Shown: positions 17,818 through 27,019, counted from the first letter of the stretch. The stretch is 64,000 nucleotides of DNA from Herbaspirillum rhizosphaerae_A (GCF_046025915.1 NZ_JAQQFR010000001.1:434001-498000); one strand, 5' to 3'. Translations and numbers: made by a program. The notes: a model not told the origin generated them from the sequence alone.

Positions 17818-17968
17818 TTCAGCGCCAGTTGCGTGTCTTCCCCTTCATAAACAAAGACCTTGAGGTATCACTCCAACATATCTGCCGGAATTTCCGCTTC
17901 AAGAATGCTCACCAAAGTAGGACTTATCGCATTAGATTTTGTGAGTACTTAACCTTCAACCTGTTTAG
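17818..17968 (+). pseudogene. remnant of an immunity-like gene
   Basis: The gap after the second immunity gene contains 17927-17945, identical over 19 bases (TCGCATTAGATTTTGTGAG) to 17474-17492 inside that gene. Similarity continues for about 25 more bases up to TTTAGCT, with an in-frame stop (FVST-stop-PSTCLA against FVSTRPLTYLA). This looks like the residue of another cassette lost by deletion. The rest of the gap shows nothing I recognise. Confidence 0.6.
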
Positions 17969-18559
17969 CTAAGCGAAGGTTCGCAAATCTTTCAGCCAAG
18001 TCTTCGCATGCCGTCCTTCACCGTAATAGTCATCGATGAAACCGTGGCTACTGTCGCACACACGGTCATAAAATGCCCAGCTGTGGCGGTAGCGTGGGCC
18101 GCTATTGATCAGCAGAGTGTGAGCGCCATCTGCTGCGCCCATGCGGCAGATCGCTTCCAGCAACATGCGACCGATGCCTTGGCCTCGCAGGTAGGCTGTG
18201 GCGACAAAGGCGTTGAGCAATTCCACAGAGGTGGTGCCCGGCGCTCCAGTTATCCCGGCGAAATGCTGCGCCATGCGTTCCTCGGGTACAGCCAGGGCCA
18301 TGCAGCCGATCGCTGTTCCTTCCGCATTGAATGCCACCAGATAGCGGCGCGTGCGTCCAAACTCATCTGCCGCGCCTTGCATGTAGCTCTGGATGGCGTT
18401 CACTTCGCTTTCCACCACTTGGCCGCTATGCAGATCGCGCACATGTTCACGCAAGACCGGCGTTAGTGCGGCGATGTCTTCAGCTTCCAGCATGCGCACC
18501 GAAAATCCGGAATGCGCAGGTGTGCTTGTTTTCTTGTCGCCGGCTTTCGGGTCGTTCAT
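17969..18559 (-). CDS. GNAT-family N-acetyltransferase
   Basis: A 196-residue enzyme of the acetyl-CoA-dependent GNAT fold. Motif A is visible as LRGQGIGRMLLEAICR, which binds the CoA pyrophosphate; the preceding strand is VELLNAFVATAYL. The C-terminal SWAFYDRVC fits the typical tyrosine-containing motif B. Substrate is unknown. It faces the type VI island tail to tail and has normal GC, so it marks the right edge of the AT-rich island. The first 18 residues are polar and probably disordered. Confidence 0.85.
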   Translation of the reverse strand: MNDPKAGDKKTSTPAHSGFSVRMLEAEDIAALTPVLREHVRDLHSGQVVESEVNAIQSYMQGAADEFGRTRRYLVAFNAEGTAIGCMALAVPEERMAQHFAGITGAPGTTSVELLNAFVATAYLRGQGIGRMLLEAICRMGAADGAHTLLINSGPRYRHSWAFYDRVCDSSHGFIDDYYGEGRHAKTWLKDLRTFA

Positions 18560-18904
18560 CGCTGACTTTCGTAAAACGGAGGATGCTTACCTTAGCATCG
18601 CCGCCGCGTGGTTGTATTGCCGTCATGCAAAAATGCTCCGCACCATTTCAGTGTCGACCAGTTCCTGCTGACTCAGACGATGCACCATGCGCGGGCCTTT
18701 TTTCAGTTTTTCCTTTCCGGGATTGCACATGCTGCAAAGCAATAATTAGCCCTTTAAGAGGGTTTTCTTGTGCGGTGCAGCGGTCAAAAATCTCAGCAGC
18801 ACCTTCGGTAAATCGTTGTTTTTAAAACAGAAATAGCCGCTCGTCTCCGTTTTTCCATGTCGTTTCCTTCCAAGATATGGCACGATAAATGCATGTCTAC
18901 TTTG

Positions 18905-18914
18905 ATGTATACAT
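18905..18914. promoter_or_regulatory. candidate GntR operator (ATGTATACAT)
   Basis: A perfect ten-base palindrome, ATGTATACAT, 27 bases before the ATG of the peptide-binding protein gene. FCD-type GntR regulators often bind short GTATAC-centred palindromes, and such a regulator ends this operon (26231). The link is inference. Confidence 0.45.
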
Positions 18915-18940
18915 TGGTGCCTACATTTAAAGGAACAACG

Positions 18941-20449
18941 ATGAACCCGTCTTTTCTCCCGCTTCAACGTCTTTTCAAGCAACTGGTTGCGGCCGGTTTG
19001 CTGACTGCAACCTCCTATGCTGCCGTGGCAGCCACCATCAATATCTCGCTCGATGACGACCCGGGCAAGCTCGATCCGACGCAATCGTCGATGATCGCCG
19101 AGCGCATGGTGTATCAAAGCATTTTCGACAAGCTGGTGGATCTGGATGAAAACGGCAAGATCGTGCCGATGCTGGCGCAACGCTGGACGATCTCCGACGA
19201 CCAGAAGACTTACACGCTGTATCTGCAAAAGGGCGTGAAATTCCAGGACGGCACGCCGTTCAATGCCAAGGCGGTGGAATTCAACCTGCTGCGCGGCCAG
19301 GAGAAAAGCTCTCTGCGTCGCAACGAGCTCAAATACATCAAGCAAATCACCGTGGTCGACGACTCCACCGTCAAGCTGGAACTGACGACGCCTTTCGCAC
19401 CGTTCATGTCCATCCTCACTGATCGCGCCGGCATGATGTCTTCGCCGGACGCGGTGAAGAAATTCGGCGATGACTACGTCAACAATCCGGTCGGCACCGG
19501 CCCCTTCATCTACAAGGGCCGACTCAAAGGCGCCACCATCACGCTGGAAAAGAATCCGCACTACTGGCAAGCCGGTCTGCCTAAAGCCGACGGCGTGACG
19601 TACAAGATCATGAGCGACGTCAATGTTGCCTTCAACAATCTGCGCAGCGGCCAGGTCGATATCACCAACCGTTTTCCGTACAAGGAAATCACCAACATCG
19701 AAGCCGGCGCCAAGTACGCGGTCATCAACAAGCCTTCGCTGGGTTTCCGCGGCTTCTATCTGAATACGTCCAAGCCGCCGTTCGACAAGAAGGAAGTGCG
19801 TGAAGCCGTCGATATCCTGATCGACCGCAACGCCATCGCCAAGGTGGTCTACAACGGCGCCGTCGTCGCCAGCCATTCGCCGTTCAGCAAGGCGCAGTTT
19901 GCACACGGCGACGCGGACACACCGCCGAAGGTCGATGTTGCACGCGCCAAGGCTCTGCTCAAGGCAGCGGGCAAAGAAGGCGGTTTCAGCTTCAAGCTGA
20001 CGCTGCCGACCACACCGTATGAGTCGCAAGTCGGTCAGATGATTCAGGGCATGCTGCGTCCGGCGGGTATCACTGTCACGCTGGAAAAAGCCGAACTGGC
20101 GACCCAGATCGAGTCGGGCAAAGCCGGCACTTATGAAGGCTTGTTCGTCGGTTGGAGCGGTCGTCCCGATCCGGATCAGAACGTCTATGACTTCGTGGTC
20201 ACCAACGGTTCGCTGAACTACTCCAAGTACGGCACCAAGGAAGTCGATGACCTGTTGCAGCAAGCGCGTCTGGAAGGTAATGAAGCCAAGCGCAAGGCGG
20301 TCTACGATCAGGCCATGCAGATTCTGGTGAAGGACGTGCCCTACATCTATCTGAACCACGACAACGTGTTGTTCGGCATCTCCAAAGCGGTCAAGGGTTT
20401 CCGGTATGTGCCGGATGGCGTGATCCGCACGGCGACGCTGGCGAAGTAA
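18941..20449 (+). CDS. periplasmic peptide/glutathione-type ABC substrate-binding protein
   Basis: A 502-residue family 5 solute-binding protein (DppA/OppA/GsiB type). It has a signal peptide ending AATSYAAVA or nearby, then NISLDDDPGKLDPTQSSM. Typical signatures are FQDGTPFNAKAVEFNLLR and GTGPFIYKGRLKGATITLEKNPHYW. AAAGGA lies eight bases before the chosen ATG; an upstream frame to 18857 is not conserved. It heads an operon with two permeases, two ATPases, a gamma-glutamyltransferase and a GntR regulator, suggesting import of glutathione or another gamma-glutamyl peptide. Confidence 0.93.
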   Translation: MNPSFLPLQRLFKQLVAAGLLTATSYAAVAATINISLDDDPGKLDPTQSSMIAERMVYQSIFDKLVDLDENGKIVPMLAQRWTISDDQKTYTLYLQKGVKFQDGTPFNAKAVEFNLLRGQEKSSLRRNELKYIKQITVVDDSTVKLELTTPFAPFMSILTDRAGMMSSPDAVKKFGDDYVNNPVGTGPFIYKGRLKGATITLEKNPHYWQAGLPKADGVTYKIMSDVNVAFNNLRSGQVDITNRFPYKEITNIEAGAKYAVINKPSLGFRGFYLNTSKPPFDKKEVREAVDILIDRNAIAKVVYNGAVVASHSPFSKAQFAHGDADTPPKVDVARAKALLKAAGKEGGFSFKLTLPTTPYESQVGQMIQGMLRPAGITVTLEKAELATQIESGKAGTYEGLFVGWSGRPDPDQNVYDFVVTNGSLNYSKYGTKEVDDLLQQARLEGNEAKRKAVYDQAMQILVKDVPYIYLNHDNVLFGISKAVKGFRYVPDGVIRTATLAK

Positions 20450-20487
20450 ATTGGCGGTGAGAGGGATGCTTTATCTTCCTTTTCTTG

Positions 20488-20570
20488 CCGTCGTCCCAGC
20501 GCATGCTGGAACCCAGTGTCGTGACGAACGTTGCTACGACGCTGGGTCCTGACTTTCGTCAGGACGACAG
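20488..20570. repeat. dispersed palindromic repeat (copy 3)
   Basis: Full element: left hairpin GTCGTCCCAGCGCATGCTGGAA, centre CCCAGTGTCGTGACGAACG, right hairpin GTCCTGACTTTCGTCAGGAC. It lies within the operon, between the binding-protein gene and the first permease gene, where it could lower or stabilise downstream mRNA as other intergenic palindromes do. Confidence 0.88.
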
Positions 20571-20719
20571 CGGTGTTGTGTTGTGTTGGCAGTGAGAGCG
20601 AAGCGTCAGGCTCCTTTGCACTGCATCAGTTTTTTCGGTCCGCGCTTGCGCGGTTCTCAATGTGTTTGCTGTGCCGTGCGGACGAGGGTCTGCGCGTGCT
20701 GCTCCGGCTGAAGCTGCCC

Positions 20720-21658
20720 ATGTCCCCACTACTCAAGCGCATCCTGCTGGTCATCCCCACCCTGCTGCTGGTCAGCATGGTGATTTTTTCCCTGCTGGCG
20801 ATTCTGCCGGGCGATCCGGTGACCGCGATCCTCGGCCAGGAAGCCACACCCGAAGCCGCGCTGGCATTGCGCGCACAACTCGGTCTCGATGACCCGCTGT
20901 ACATGCAATACGGACGCTGGCTCGGCGGCGTGTTGCATGGCGATCTCGGCCGCTCTTTCATCGACCGCACGCCGGTCATCGACGTATTGATGCAACGCCT
21001 GCCGGTGACGATCGAACTGGCGCTCGGCAGTTTTGCCGTCGGCATCCTGATCGCGGTGCCGGCCGGCATCATGGCGGCGGTGCGTCCGCGCGGCATCGCC
21101 AATTATTTCAGCACGCTGGTGGCGCTGTTCGGCATGTCGGTGCCGCACTTCTGGCTGGGCATGATGTTCATCATCCTGTTCGCGGTCAAACTCGGCTGGT
21201 TGCCGGCCTCGGGCTACGTGCCGTTCACGGAAGACTGGCGTGGCAATCTGGCGGCGATGTGCATGCCGGTGCTGGCCACCGGGCTGCGTGAATCGGCGAT
21301 CCTGATGCGCATGGTACGCAGCAGCCTGCTCGAAGTACTCAATGAAGATTACATCCGCACCGCTTTCTCCAAAGGTCTCAAGGATTGGCAAGTCGTGATC
21401 GGCCACGCGCTGCGCAATGCGCTGATTCCGGTGGTGACGGCCAGCGGTCTGATGGTGTCGGGTCTGCTCGGCGGCCTGGTGATTACCGAGAGCATTTTCG
21501 GTATTCCCGGCATGGGCAAGATGATCGTCGACGCCATCTTCCAGCGCGACTACGTCATGGTGCAGGGCGGTGTGCTGGCGGCGGCACTGATGGTCGTGAT
21601 CGTCAATCTGGTGGTGGATGTGCTGTACAGCGTCATCGACCCGCGCATCGCGAAATGA
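20720..21658 (+). CDS. peptide ABC transporter permease (DppB/GsiC type)
   Basis: A 312-residue inner-membrane permease with about six transmembrane segments, the first being ILLVIPTLLLVSMVIFSLLA. The EAA loop that contacts the ATPase reads RTAFSKGLKDWQVVIGHALRNALIP. The family signature FGIPGMGKMIVDAIFQRDY is intact. Starts MSPLLKRIL at 20720, or eight codons earlier at a GTG (20696) that has a better ribosome site (GAGGG). The longer open frame upstream is translated repeat and not real. It pairs with the next permease. Confidence 0.93.
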   Translation: MSPLLKRILLVIPTLLLVSMVIFSLLAILPGDPVTAILGQEATPEAALALRAQLGLDDPLYMQYGRWLGGVLHGDLGRSFIDRTPVIDVLMQRLPVTIELALGSFAVGILIAVPAGIMAAVRPRGIANYFSTLVALFGMSVPHFWLGMMFIILFAVKLGWLPASGYVPFTEDWRGNLAAMCMPVLATGLRESAILMRMVRSSLLEVLNEDYIRTAFSKGLKDWQVVIGHALRNALIPVVTASGLMVSGLLGGLVITESIFGIPGMGKMIVDAIFQRDYVMVQGGVLAAALMVVIVNLVVDVLYSVIDPRIAK

Positions 21659-21666
21659 GGACAGAC

Positions 21667-22581
21667 ATGGATCAAACCATCGCAAAGAAAACTGGTGCAG
21701 CAGCAGGAGCCAGTGTAGAAGCCGAGGCCCTGCCGCGCCAGCAACGTTTCGTCGGCTTGCGCCGCTTTGCCGGCAACCGTCTGGCCGTGGTTGGTGCAGC
21801 CATCATTCTGCTGCTGGTGCTGGTCGCGATCTTCGCGCCGCTGCTGGCGACCAATGATCCGATCTTCGATCAGGACTACGGCAATCTGTTGGCCGGTCCG
21901 GATGCGATGCACTGGATGGGCACCGACGATCTGGGCCGCGATATCTTTTCACGCATGCTGTACGGCGCGCGCATCTCGCTGCAAGCAGCGCTGATCGCGG
22001 TCGGCCTGGCGTTTTGCATCGGCGTGCCGGTCGGCATTGCCAGCGGCTACTTCCGCGGCTTCTGGGATGAATGGGTGGTGATGCGCATCGTTGACGCGCT
22101 GCAGGCCTTCCCTTCACTGATTCTTGCACTGGCCTTGGCGGCAGCTCTGGGAGGTGGTTTCTACAACGCCATGGTGGCGGTCGGCATCGGCTTTGCGCCG
22201 GCCTTCATCCGTCTTGCACGCGGTCAGGCACTCAGTATCCGCAATCTTGATTACGTCATGGCGGCGCGCTCTGTCGGCGCTGGTCACATGCGCATCATGT
22301 GGCGCTATGTGCTGCCGAACGCGATGGCGCCGTTGGTGATTCAAGCGACCTTCGCCATGGGTTCCGCAATCATCGCCGAAGCGGGCTTGTCCTATCTCGG
22401 CCTCGGCGCCAAGCCGGAAGACCCGAGCTGGGGCTCGATGCTGCACATCGCACAAGGCTATCTGAATACCAACCCCACGCTGGCCCTGTGGCCGGGCGTG
22501 GCGATCTTTGCGGTGGTGCTGGGTTTCAATTTGCTGGGCGACGGCATCCGCGAAGTCTTCGATCCCAAGTTATACCGTTAA
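21667..22581 (+). CDS. peptide ABC transporter permease (DppC/GsiD type)
   Basis: A 304-residue permease with an N-terminal cytoplasmic tail, a first membrane segment (LAVVGAAIILLLVLVAIFAPLL) and the family motif HWMGTDDLGRDIFSRMLYGAR. The EAA loop is MAARSVGAGHMRIMWRYVLPN. Begins nine bases after the preceding stop and should be translated from the same message. Forms the heterodimeric channel with the DppB-type partner. Confidence 0.94.
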   Translation: MDQTIAKKTGAAAGASVEAEALPRQQRFVGLRRFAGNRLAVVGAAIILLLVLVAIFAPLLATNDPIFDQDYGNLLAGPDAMHWMGTDDLGRDIFSRMLYGARISLQAALIAVGLAFCIGVPVGIASGYFRGFWDEWVVMRIVDALQAFPSLILALALAAALGGGFYNAMVAVGIGFAPAFIRLARGQALSIRNLDYVMAARSVGAGHMRIMWRYVLPNAMAPLVIQATFAMGSAIIAEAGLSYLGLGAKPEDPSWGSMLHIAQGYLNTNPTLALWPGVAIFAVVLGFNLLGDGIREVFDPKLYR

Positions 22582-22593
22582 AGAGAACCGGCC

Positions 22594-23565
22594 ATGTTGG
22601 AAGTCAATAATCTCAAAGTCGAATTCGTCCGCAACGGCAAGCGTGTCGCGCCTGTTGACGGGGTCTCGTTTTCCGTCGGCGCAAATGAAACCGTCGGTCT
22701 GCTCGGTGAGTCCGGCTGCGGCAAGAGTGTTACCGCACTGTCGATCCTGCGGCTGTTTCCTCTGGCCAGCAAGGCGCAGCTCAGCGGCACCATTAATTAC
22801 AACGACGGCATCGCCGCCAACAATCTGCTGGAAGCCGACGACGCAACTTTGCGTGGCATGCGCGGCAAAGAAATCGCGATGATCTTCCAGGAGCCGATGA
22901 CCTCGCTCAACCCTCTGCATCGCATCGGAGATCAGTTGCGCGAAATGTTGCGCGTGCATAGTGATCTCAATCGCAAGCAGATCGATGCGCAAGTCATCGC
23001 CATGCTGCAACGGGTGGGTTTGCCGCGCGCCGAGCAACTGGTCAACGACTACCCGCACAGCCTGTCCGGCGGCATGCGCCAGCGTGTGATGATCGCCATG
23101 GCGCTGCTGTGCAATCCGGGCCTGCTGATTTGCGATGAGCCGACTACCGCGCTCGACGTGACGATACAGGCGCAGATTCTTGATCTGATGCGCGAGCTCA
23201 AGCGTGAGCACGGCACGGCGATTTTGATGATCACGCACGACCTCGGCGTGGTGGCGGAAATGTGCGATCGCGTGGTCGTCATGTATGCCGGACAGGTGGT
23301 CGAACAAAGTAGCGTGCGCGAGTTGTTCGACGCGCCCGCTCATCCCTATACCCAGGCGCTGATGCGCGCCCGCCCTGCCCTCGATGCCACGCCCGGCGAG
23401 CCGTTGGAAGCGATTCCCGGCTCGGTGCCGCTGCCGGGTTCGGTCGAGTTCGGCTGCCGCTTTGCTGCGCGTTGTCCGAAGGCGCAAGAGCGCTGCATCA
23501 CCGATGCGCCGACGCTGGACAAAGTGAGCGATGGCCATCTGGCGCGTTGCTGGTATCCGAATTGA
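22594..23565 (+). CDS. peptide ABC transporter ATPase (DppD type)
   Basis: A 323-residue ATP-binding subunit. Walker A is GESGCGKS, the Q-loop IFQEPMTSLNP, the signature LSGGMRQRV and Walker B LLICDEPTTALD, with the switch histidine in MITHD. The C-terminal oligopeptide-transporter extension carries the cysteine cluster (CRFAARCPKAQERC), which in relatives may bind an iron-sulfur cluster. Follows the permease by 12 bases. Confidence 0.95.
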   Translation: MLEVNNLKVEFVRNGKRVAPVDGVSFSVGANETVGLLGESGCGKSVTALSILRLFPLASKAQLSGTINYNDGIAANNLLEADDATLRGMRGKEIAMIFQEPMTSLNPLHRIGDQLREMLRVHSDLNRKQIDAQVIAMLQRVGLPRAEQLVNDYPHSLSGGMRQRVMIAMALLCNPGLLICDEPTTALDVTIQAQILDLMRELKREHGTAILMITHDLGVVAEMCDRVVVMYAGQVVEQSSVRELFDAPAHPYTQALMRARPALDATPGEPLEAIPGSVPLPGSVEFGCRFAARCPKAQERCITDAPTLDKVSDGHLARCWYPN

Positions 23566-23575
23566 AGAGGCTGTG

Positions 23576-24532
23576 ATGACTGCTCCCCTGCTCCAGGTTT
23601 CCGGACTGAAAAAACATTTTGCTTCCAGCAAGCGCGGCGCACCGCCGGTCAAGGCGGTGGATGATGTCTCGTTCTCCATCGAGGAAGGAAGGACCCTCGG
23701 TCTGGTCGGCGAATCCGGCTGCGGCAAGTCGACTACCGGCCGCAGCGTGCTGCGCCTGATCGAACCAACTGCCGGCAGCGTCAACTTCATGGGCGAAGAG
23801 ATTTCCACGATGCCCTCCTCTGCCCTGCGCAGCATGCGCCGTAATATGCAGATGGTGTTTCAGGATCCCTTCGCCTCGCTCAATCCACGCATGACCATCG
23901 GCGAAGTATTGGAAGAGCCGCTGATCGTGCATGGCTTGTTCGACCGCGCCACGCGCAAGCGCAAGGTCGCCGAGATTCTCGACGTCGTGGGTTTGAATCA
24001 GGCCTACGCCAGCCGTCATCCGCATGAGTTTTCCGGCGGCCAGCGTCAGCGCGTCGGCATTGCGCGCGCGATCATCACGCGTCCGAAACTGGTGGTCGCC
24101 GATGAGGCTGTATCGGCGCTGGATGTATCGATCCAGGCACAAATTCTGAATCTCTTGCAAGCACTGCAAAAGGACTTCGCCCTCACCTACCTGTTTGTTT
24201 CGCACGATCTCGCCGTGATCCGTCATGTCAGCGACAGTATCGGCGTGATGTATCTCGGCCGCATGGTCGAATACGGCAGCTGCGAGAGCGTCTACAGCGC
24301 GCCCAAGCATCCGTACACACAGGCATTGCTGTCGGCGATCCCGCGTGAGCATCCCGATCAGGTGCGTGAACGCATCGTGCTCAAAGGTGGTATTCCCAAT
24401 CCGGCGTCACCGCCGACCGGCTGCCATTTTCATCCGCGCTGCGCGTCCTGCATGGATGTCTGCAAAACCGAAACACCGCCCCGCGTCGAAACTGCACCGG
24501 GCGAATACGTTGCCTGTCATTTGTATCGTTAA
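23576..24532 (+). CDS. peptide ABC transporter ATPase (DppF type)
   Basis: A 318-residue second ATPase. Walker A GESGCGKS, Q-loop VFQDPFASLNP, signature FSGGQRQRVG, Walker B LVVADEAVSALD, switch VSHDLA. The C-terminal extension CHFHPRCASCMDVC has the same cysteine pattern as its partner. AAGAGG precedes the ATG. With the DppD-type subunit it should form the nucleotide-binding heterodimer; E. coli GsiA has both halves fused. Confidence 0.95.
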   Translation: MTAPLLQVSGLKKHFASSKRGAPPVKAVDDVSFSIEEGRTLGLVGESGCGKSTTGRSVLRLIEPTAGSVNFMGEEISTMPSSALRSMRRNMQMVFQDPFASLNPRMTIGEVLEEPLIVHGLFDRATRKRKVAEILDVVGLNQAYASRHPHEFSGGQRQRVGIARAIITRPKLVVADEAVSALDVSIQAQILNLLQALQKDFALTYLFVSHDLAVIRHVSDSIGVMYLGRMVEYGSCESVYSAPKHPYTQALLSAIPREHPDQVRERIVLKGGIPNPASPPTGCHFHPRCASCMDVCKTETPPRVETAPGEYVACHLYR

Positions 24533-24573
24533 ACTTTTTCATTCGTCACGACCAGAAAATACGAAAGCATCCC

Positions 24574-26199
24574 ATGCCAACCTTCAACGCCAATCACTAT
24601 CCTTACGCCTCGCGCCGCAGCGCGGTCTTCGCCAATCGCGGCATGGTCGCGACCTCGCAGCCGCTGGCTGCACAAGCCGGTCTGCAAGTGCTGCAAGCGG
24701 GCGGCAACGCCATCGATGCGGCCATCGCCGCCGCTGCTGCATTGACCGTGGTGGAGCCAACTGCCAACGGTATCGGCGGCGACGCGTTCGCGCTGATCTG
24801 GCACAAGGGACAACTGCATGGATTGAACGCCAGTGGTCCGGCGCCGATGGCGATGTCGCTCGATAAACTGACCGCCGCCGGTCACAAGGAAGTGCCGAAG
24901 TACGGCGCCCTGCCCGTCACCGTGCCCGGCACGCCGTCGGCCTGGGTCACCATGGCTGAACGCTTTGGCCGCATGCCTCTGTCGCGTTCGATGGCCGGTG
25001 CCATCAGCCTGGCGCAGGATGGCTTCCCGATTTCGCCGGTGGTGGCGTTTGCATGGCAACAGGCCTACAAGACTTTCACACGCGAGTTCAAAGAAGAGCA
25101 TTTCAAATCGTGGTTCGATACCTTCGGCGCGCTCGACGGCTCCGGCCGCGCGCCGCAGGCCGGTGAAATGTGGCGTTCGCAGGGACACGCCACCACGCTG
25201 CAATCGATTGCCGACGACAACGCACGCAGCTTCTATCAGGGCGCGCTGGCGGAGAAGACCGCAGCCTTCATTCGTGCTGCGGGCGGTTACATGGACGTGT
25301 CGGATCTGGCCAACTATCGTCCGCAATGGGTCGATCCGATCTCGTCCAATTATCGCGGTTACGACGTCTGGGAAATTCCACCGAACGGCCATGGCCTGGT
25401 GGCCTTGCTGGCGCTGAACATGCTGAAGGGATTCGACTTCAGCGAGCGCGACACGCTGCAAACCTATCACCGCCAGATCGAAGCGATCAAGCTGGCCTAT
25501 GCCGACGGTCTGGCGCATATTGCCGACATCGACCACATGCGCGTCTCGGTCAAGGATATGCTGTCGGATGCTTATGCCGACGAGCGCCGCAAGCTGATCG
25601 GTACGCACGCCACCTTGCCGGTTGCAGGCGATCCGCCACGCGGCGGTACCGTGTATCTGTGCACGGCCGACAACGAAGGCAACATGGTGTCCTTCATTCA
25701 AAGCAACTACATGGGCTTCGGCTCGGGTCTGGTGGTACCGGGCACCGGTATTTCGCTGCACAACCGCGGCAACAATTTCACGCTCGACGCTGCGCACCCA
25801 AATTGCCTGGCACCGGGCAAGCGTCCGTATCACACCATCATCCCCGGCTTCCTGACCAAGGACAATCAGGCTATCGGCCCGTTCGGCGTGATGGGTGGTT
25901 TCATGCAACCGCAAGGCCACGTGCAGATGGTGATGAACACGGTTGACTTCGGCCTCAATCCGCAAGCATCGCTGGATGCACCGCGCTGGGAATGGGAAAG
26001 CGGCAACAAGGTCAGCATCGAACACACCACGGCCGAACATTTGTTCCGTGGATTGGGGCCGGCGGGTCTGGGCCATCAGGTCAGCTGGTCGGGCAATCAA
26101 CTCGGCTTCGGACGCGGCCAGATCATCTGGCGTGATGCCAACGGTGTGCTGTGCGGCGGTACCGAGCCGCGCACCGACGGCTGCGTCGCCGCCTGGTAG
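24574..26199 (+). CDS. gamma-glutamyltransferase family hydrolase
   Basis: A 541-residue Ntn-hydrolase precursor. The N-terminal part has the family text GNAIDAAIAAAAALTVVEPTANGIGGD. The likely nucleophile after self-cleavage is T359, in PPRGGTVYLCTADNEGNMVS, which corresponds to the TTH-type site of Ggt. No export signal is obvious at the N-terminus (MPTFNANHYPYASRRS), so it is probably cytoplasmic, unlike E. coli Ggt. Its place directly after a peptide importer suggests it cleaves the imported gamma-glutamyl compound. Members of this branch also act as acylases or amidohydrolases, so glutathione as substrate is not certain. Confidence 0.9.
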   Translation: MPTFNANHYPYASRRSAVFANRGMVATSQPLAAQAGLQVLQAGGNAIDAAIAAAAALTVVEPTANGIGGDAFALIWHKGQLHGLNASGPAPMAMSLDKLTAAGHKEVPKYGALPVTVPGTPSAWVTMAERFGRMPLSRSMAGAISLAQDGFPISPVVAFAWQQAYKTFTREFKEEHFKSWFDTFGALDGSGRAPQAGEMWRSQGHATTLQSIADDNARSFYQGALAEKTAAFIRAAGGYMDVSDLANYRPQWVDPISSNYRGYDVWEIPPNGHGLVALLALNMLKGFDFSERDTLQTYHRQIEAIKLAYADGLAHIADIDHMRVSVKDMLSDAYADERRKLIGTHATLPVAGDPPRGGTVYLCTADNEGNMVSFIQSNYMGFGSGLVVPGTGISLHNRGNNFTLDAAHPNCLAPGKRPYHTIIPGFLTKDNQAIGPFGVMGGFMQPQGHVQMVMNTVDFGLNPQASLDAPRWEWESGNKVSIEHTTAEHLFRGLGPAGLGHQVSWSGNQLGFGRGQIIWRDANGVLCGGTEPRTDGCVAAW

Positions 26200-26230
26200 A
26201 CCCATTCCTATTGATAAGGCCACGCCGCTC

Positions 26231-27019
26231 ATGCATGCCTCACCCGATCCGTCACTGACGCAGTCTGACAGCGTCGCCGAAGAGCCGGTCAAGGCCTCTT
26301 TGCCGGAGTATGTCTACGCGCGTTTGCGTGAAGACATTTTTGAAATGCGTCTCCTGCCCGGCGACCAGGTGACCGAGACCGAAGTCGCGGCTTACTTCAA
26401 GGTCTCGCGCACACCGGTGCGCGAGGCTTTGCAACGCTTGCAAAGCGACGGCCTGATGCAGGGATATGTGCGCGGCGGCTGGGAAGTCGTACCGATGGAT
26501 TTCAAACGCTTCGCCGACTTGTATGAGTTGCGCCAGCTGATCGAAGTGCATGCCGTCACCCGGTTGTGCGCGCCGCCGGAAGCAGAAAAACGCAGCATCG
26601 ACATGGCGCAGATCAACGCGCTGAAAGCGGACTGGTGCGTGTCGGCAGAACAACGCCTGACCGACGGCCGCGCGGTCGCCGCACTGGACGAATGCTTTCA
26701 TCAGACGCTGGTGCGCGCCACCGGCAATCAGGAAATGGCCAGCGCCTTCGACCGTCTCACCGATCGTATCCGCATCGTGCGGCGGCTTGATTTTGTATAC
26801 GGCGATTGCGTGGGGTCGACCTACGAGGAACATGCCGCCATCCTTGCGCAAATCGACGCCCGCGCCGGAGATGAAGCTGTCAGGCTGATCACCGACCACA
26901 TCGCCGGCAGCCACGCGGAAGTCAATCAGATCACCTTGCATCGCCTGCACAGCGCGCGGGCCTCCGCCGCCACTGAGCGCCTGCCTTACGTCACCGTGAG
27001 AGTCATTCGCTCATTCTGA
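26231..27019 (+). CDS. GntR-family transcriptional regulator (FadR/FCD subfamily)
   Basis: A 262-residue regulator. The winged helix at residues about 30-95 reads YVYARLREDIFEMRLLPGDQVTETEVAAYFKVSRTPVREALQRL, shown here only for orientation in parts: VSRTPVREALQRL is the recognition helix. The C-terminal FCD ligand domain follows with metal-binding-type histidines (DECFHQTLV, EEHAAIL, ITDHIAGSH). It follows the gamma-glutamyltransferase gene closely and probably controls the operon, with ATGTATACAT at 18905 as a candidate site. Confidence 0.9.
   Translation: MHASPDPSLTQSDSVAEEPVKASLPEYVYARLREDIFEMRLLPGDQVTETEVAAYFKVSRTPVREALQRLQSDGLMQGYVRGGWEVVPMDFKRFADLYELRQLIEVHAVTRLCAPPEAEKRSIDMAQINALKADWCVSAEQRLTDGRAVAALDECFHQTLVRATGNQEMASAFDRLTDRIRIVRRLDFVYGDCVGSTYEEHAAILAQIDARAGDEAVRLITDHIAGSHAEVNQITLHRLHSARASAATERLPYVTVRVIRSF

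Noticed and set aside
18746..20359. Long open frame on the minus strand (537 codons) under the peptide-binding protein gene
   Set aside because: It is the antisense shadow of a high-GC gene; composition is His/Gln/Arg-rich, with no domain. The plus-strand gene has signal peptide and family motifs.
24529..26292. Long minus-strand open frame (587 codons) under the gamma-glutamyltransferase gene
   Set aside because: Same reason: shadow frame with no recognisable motif, while the plus strand has conserved catalytic text.
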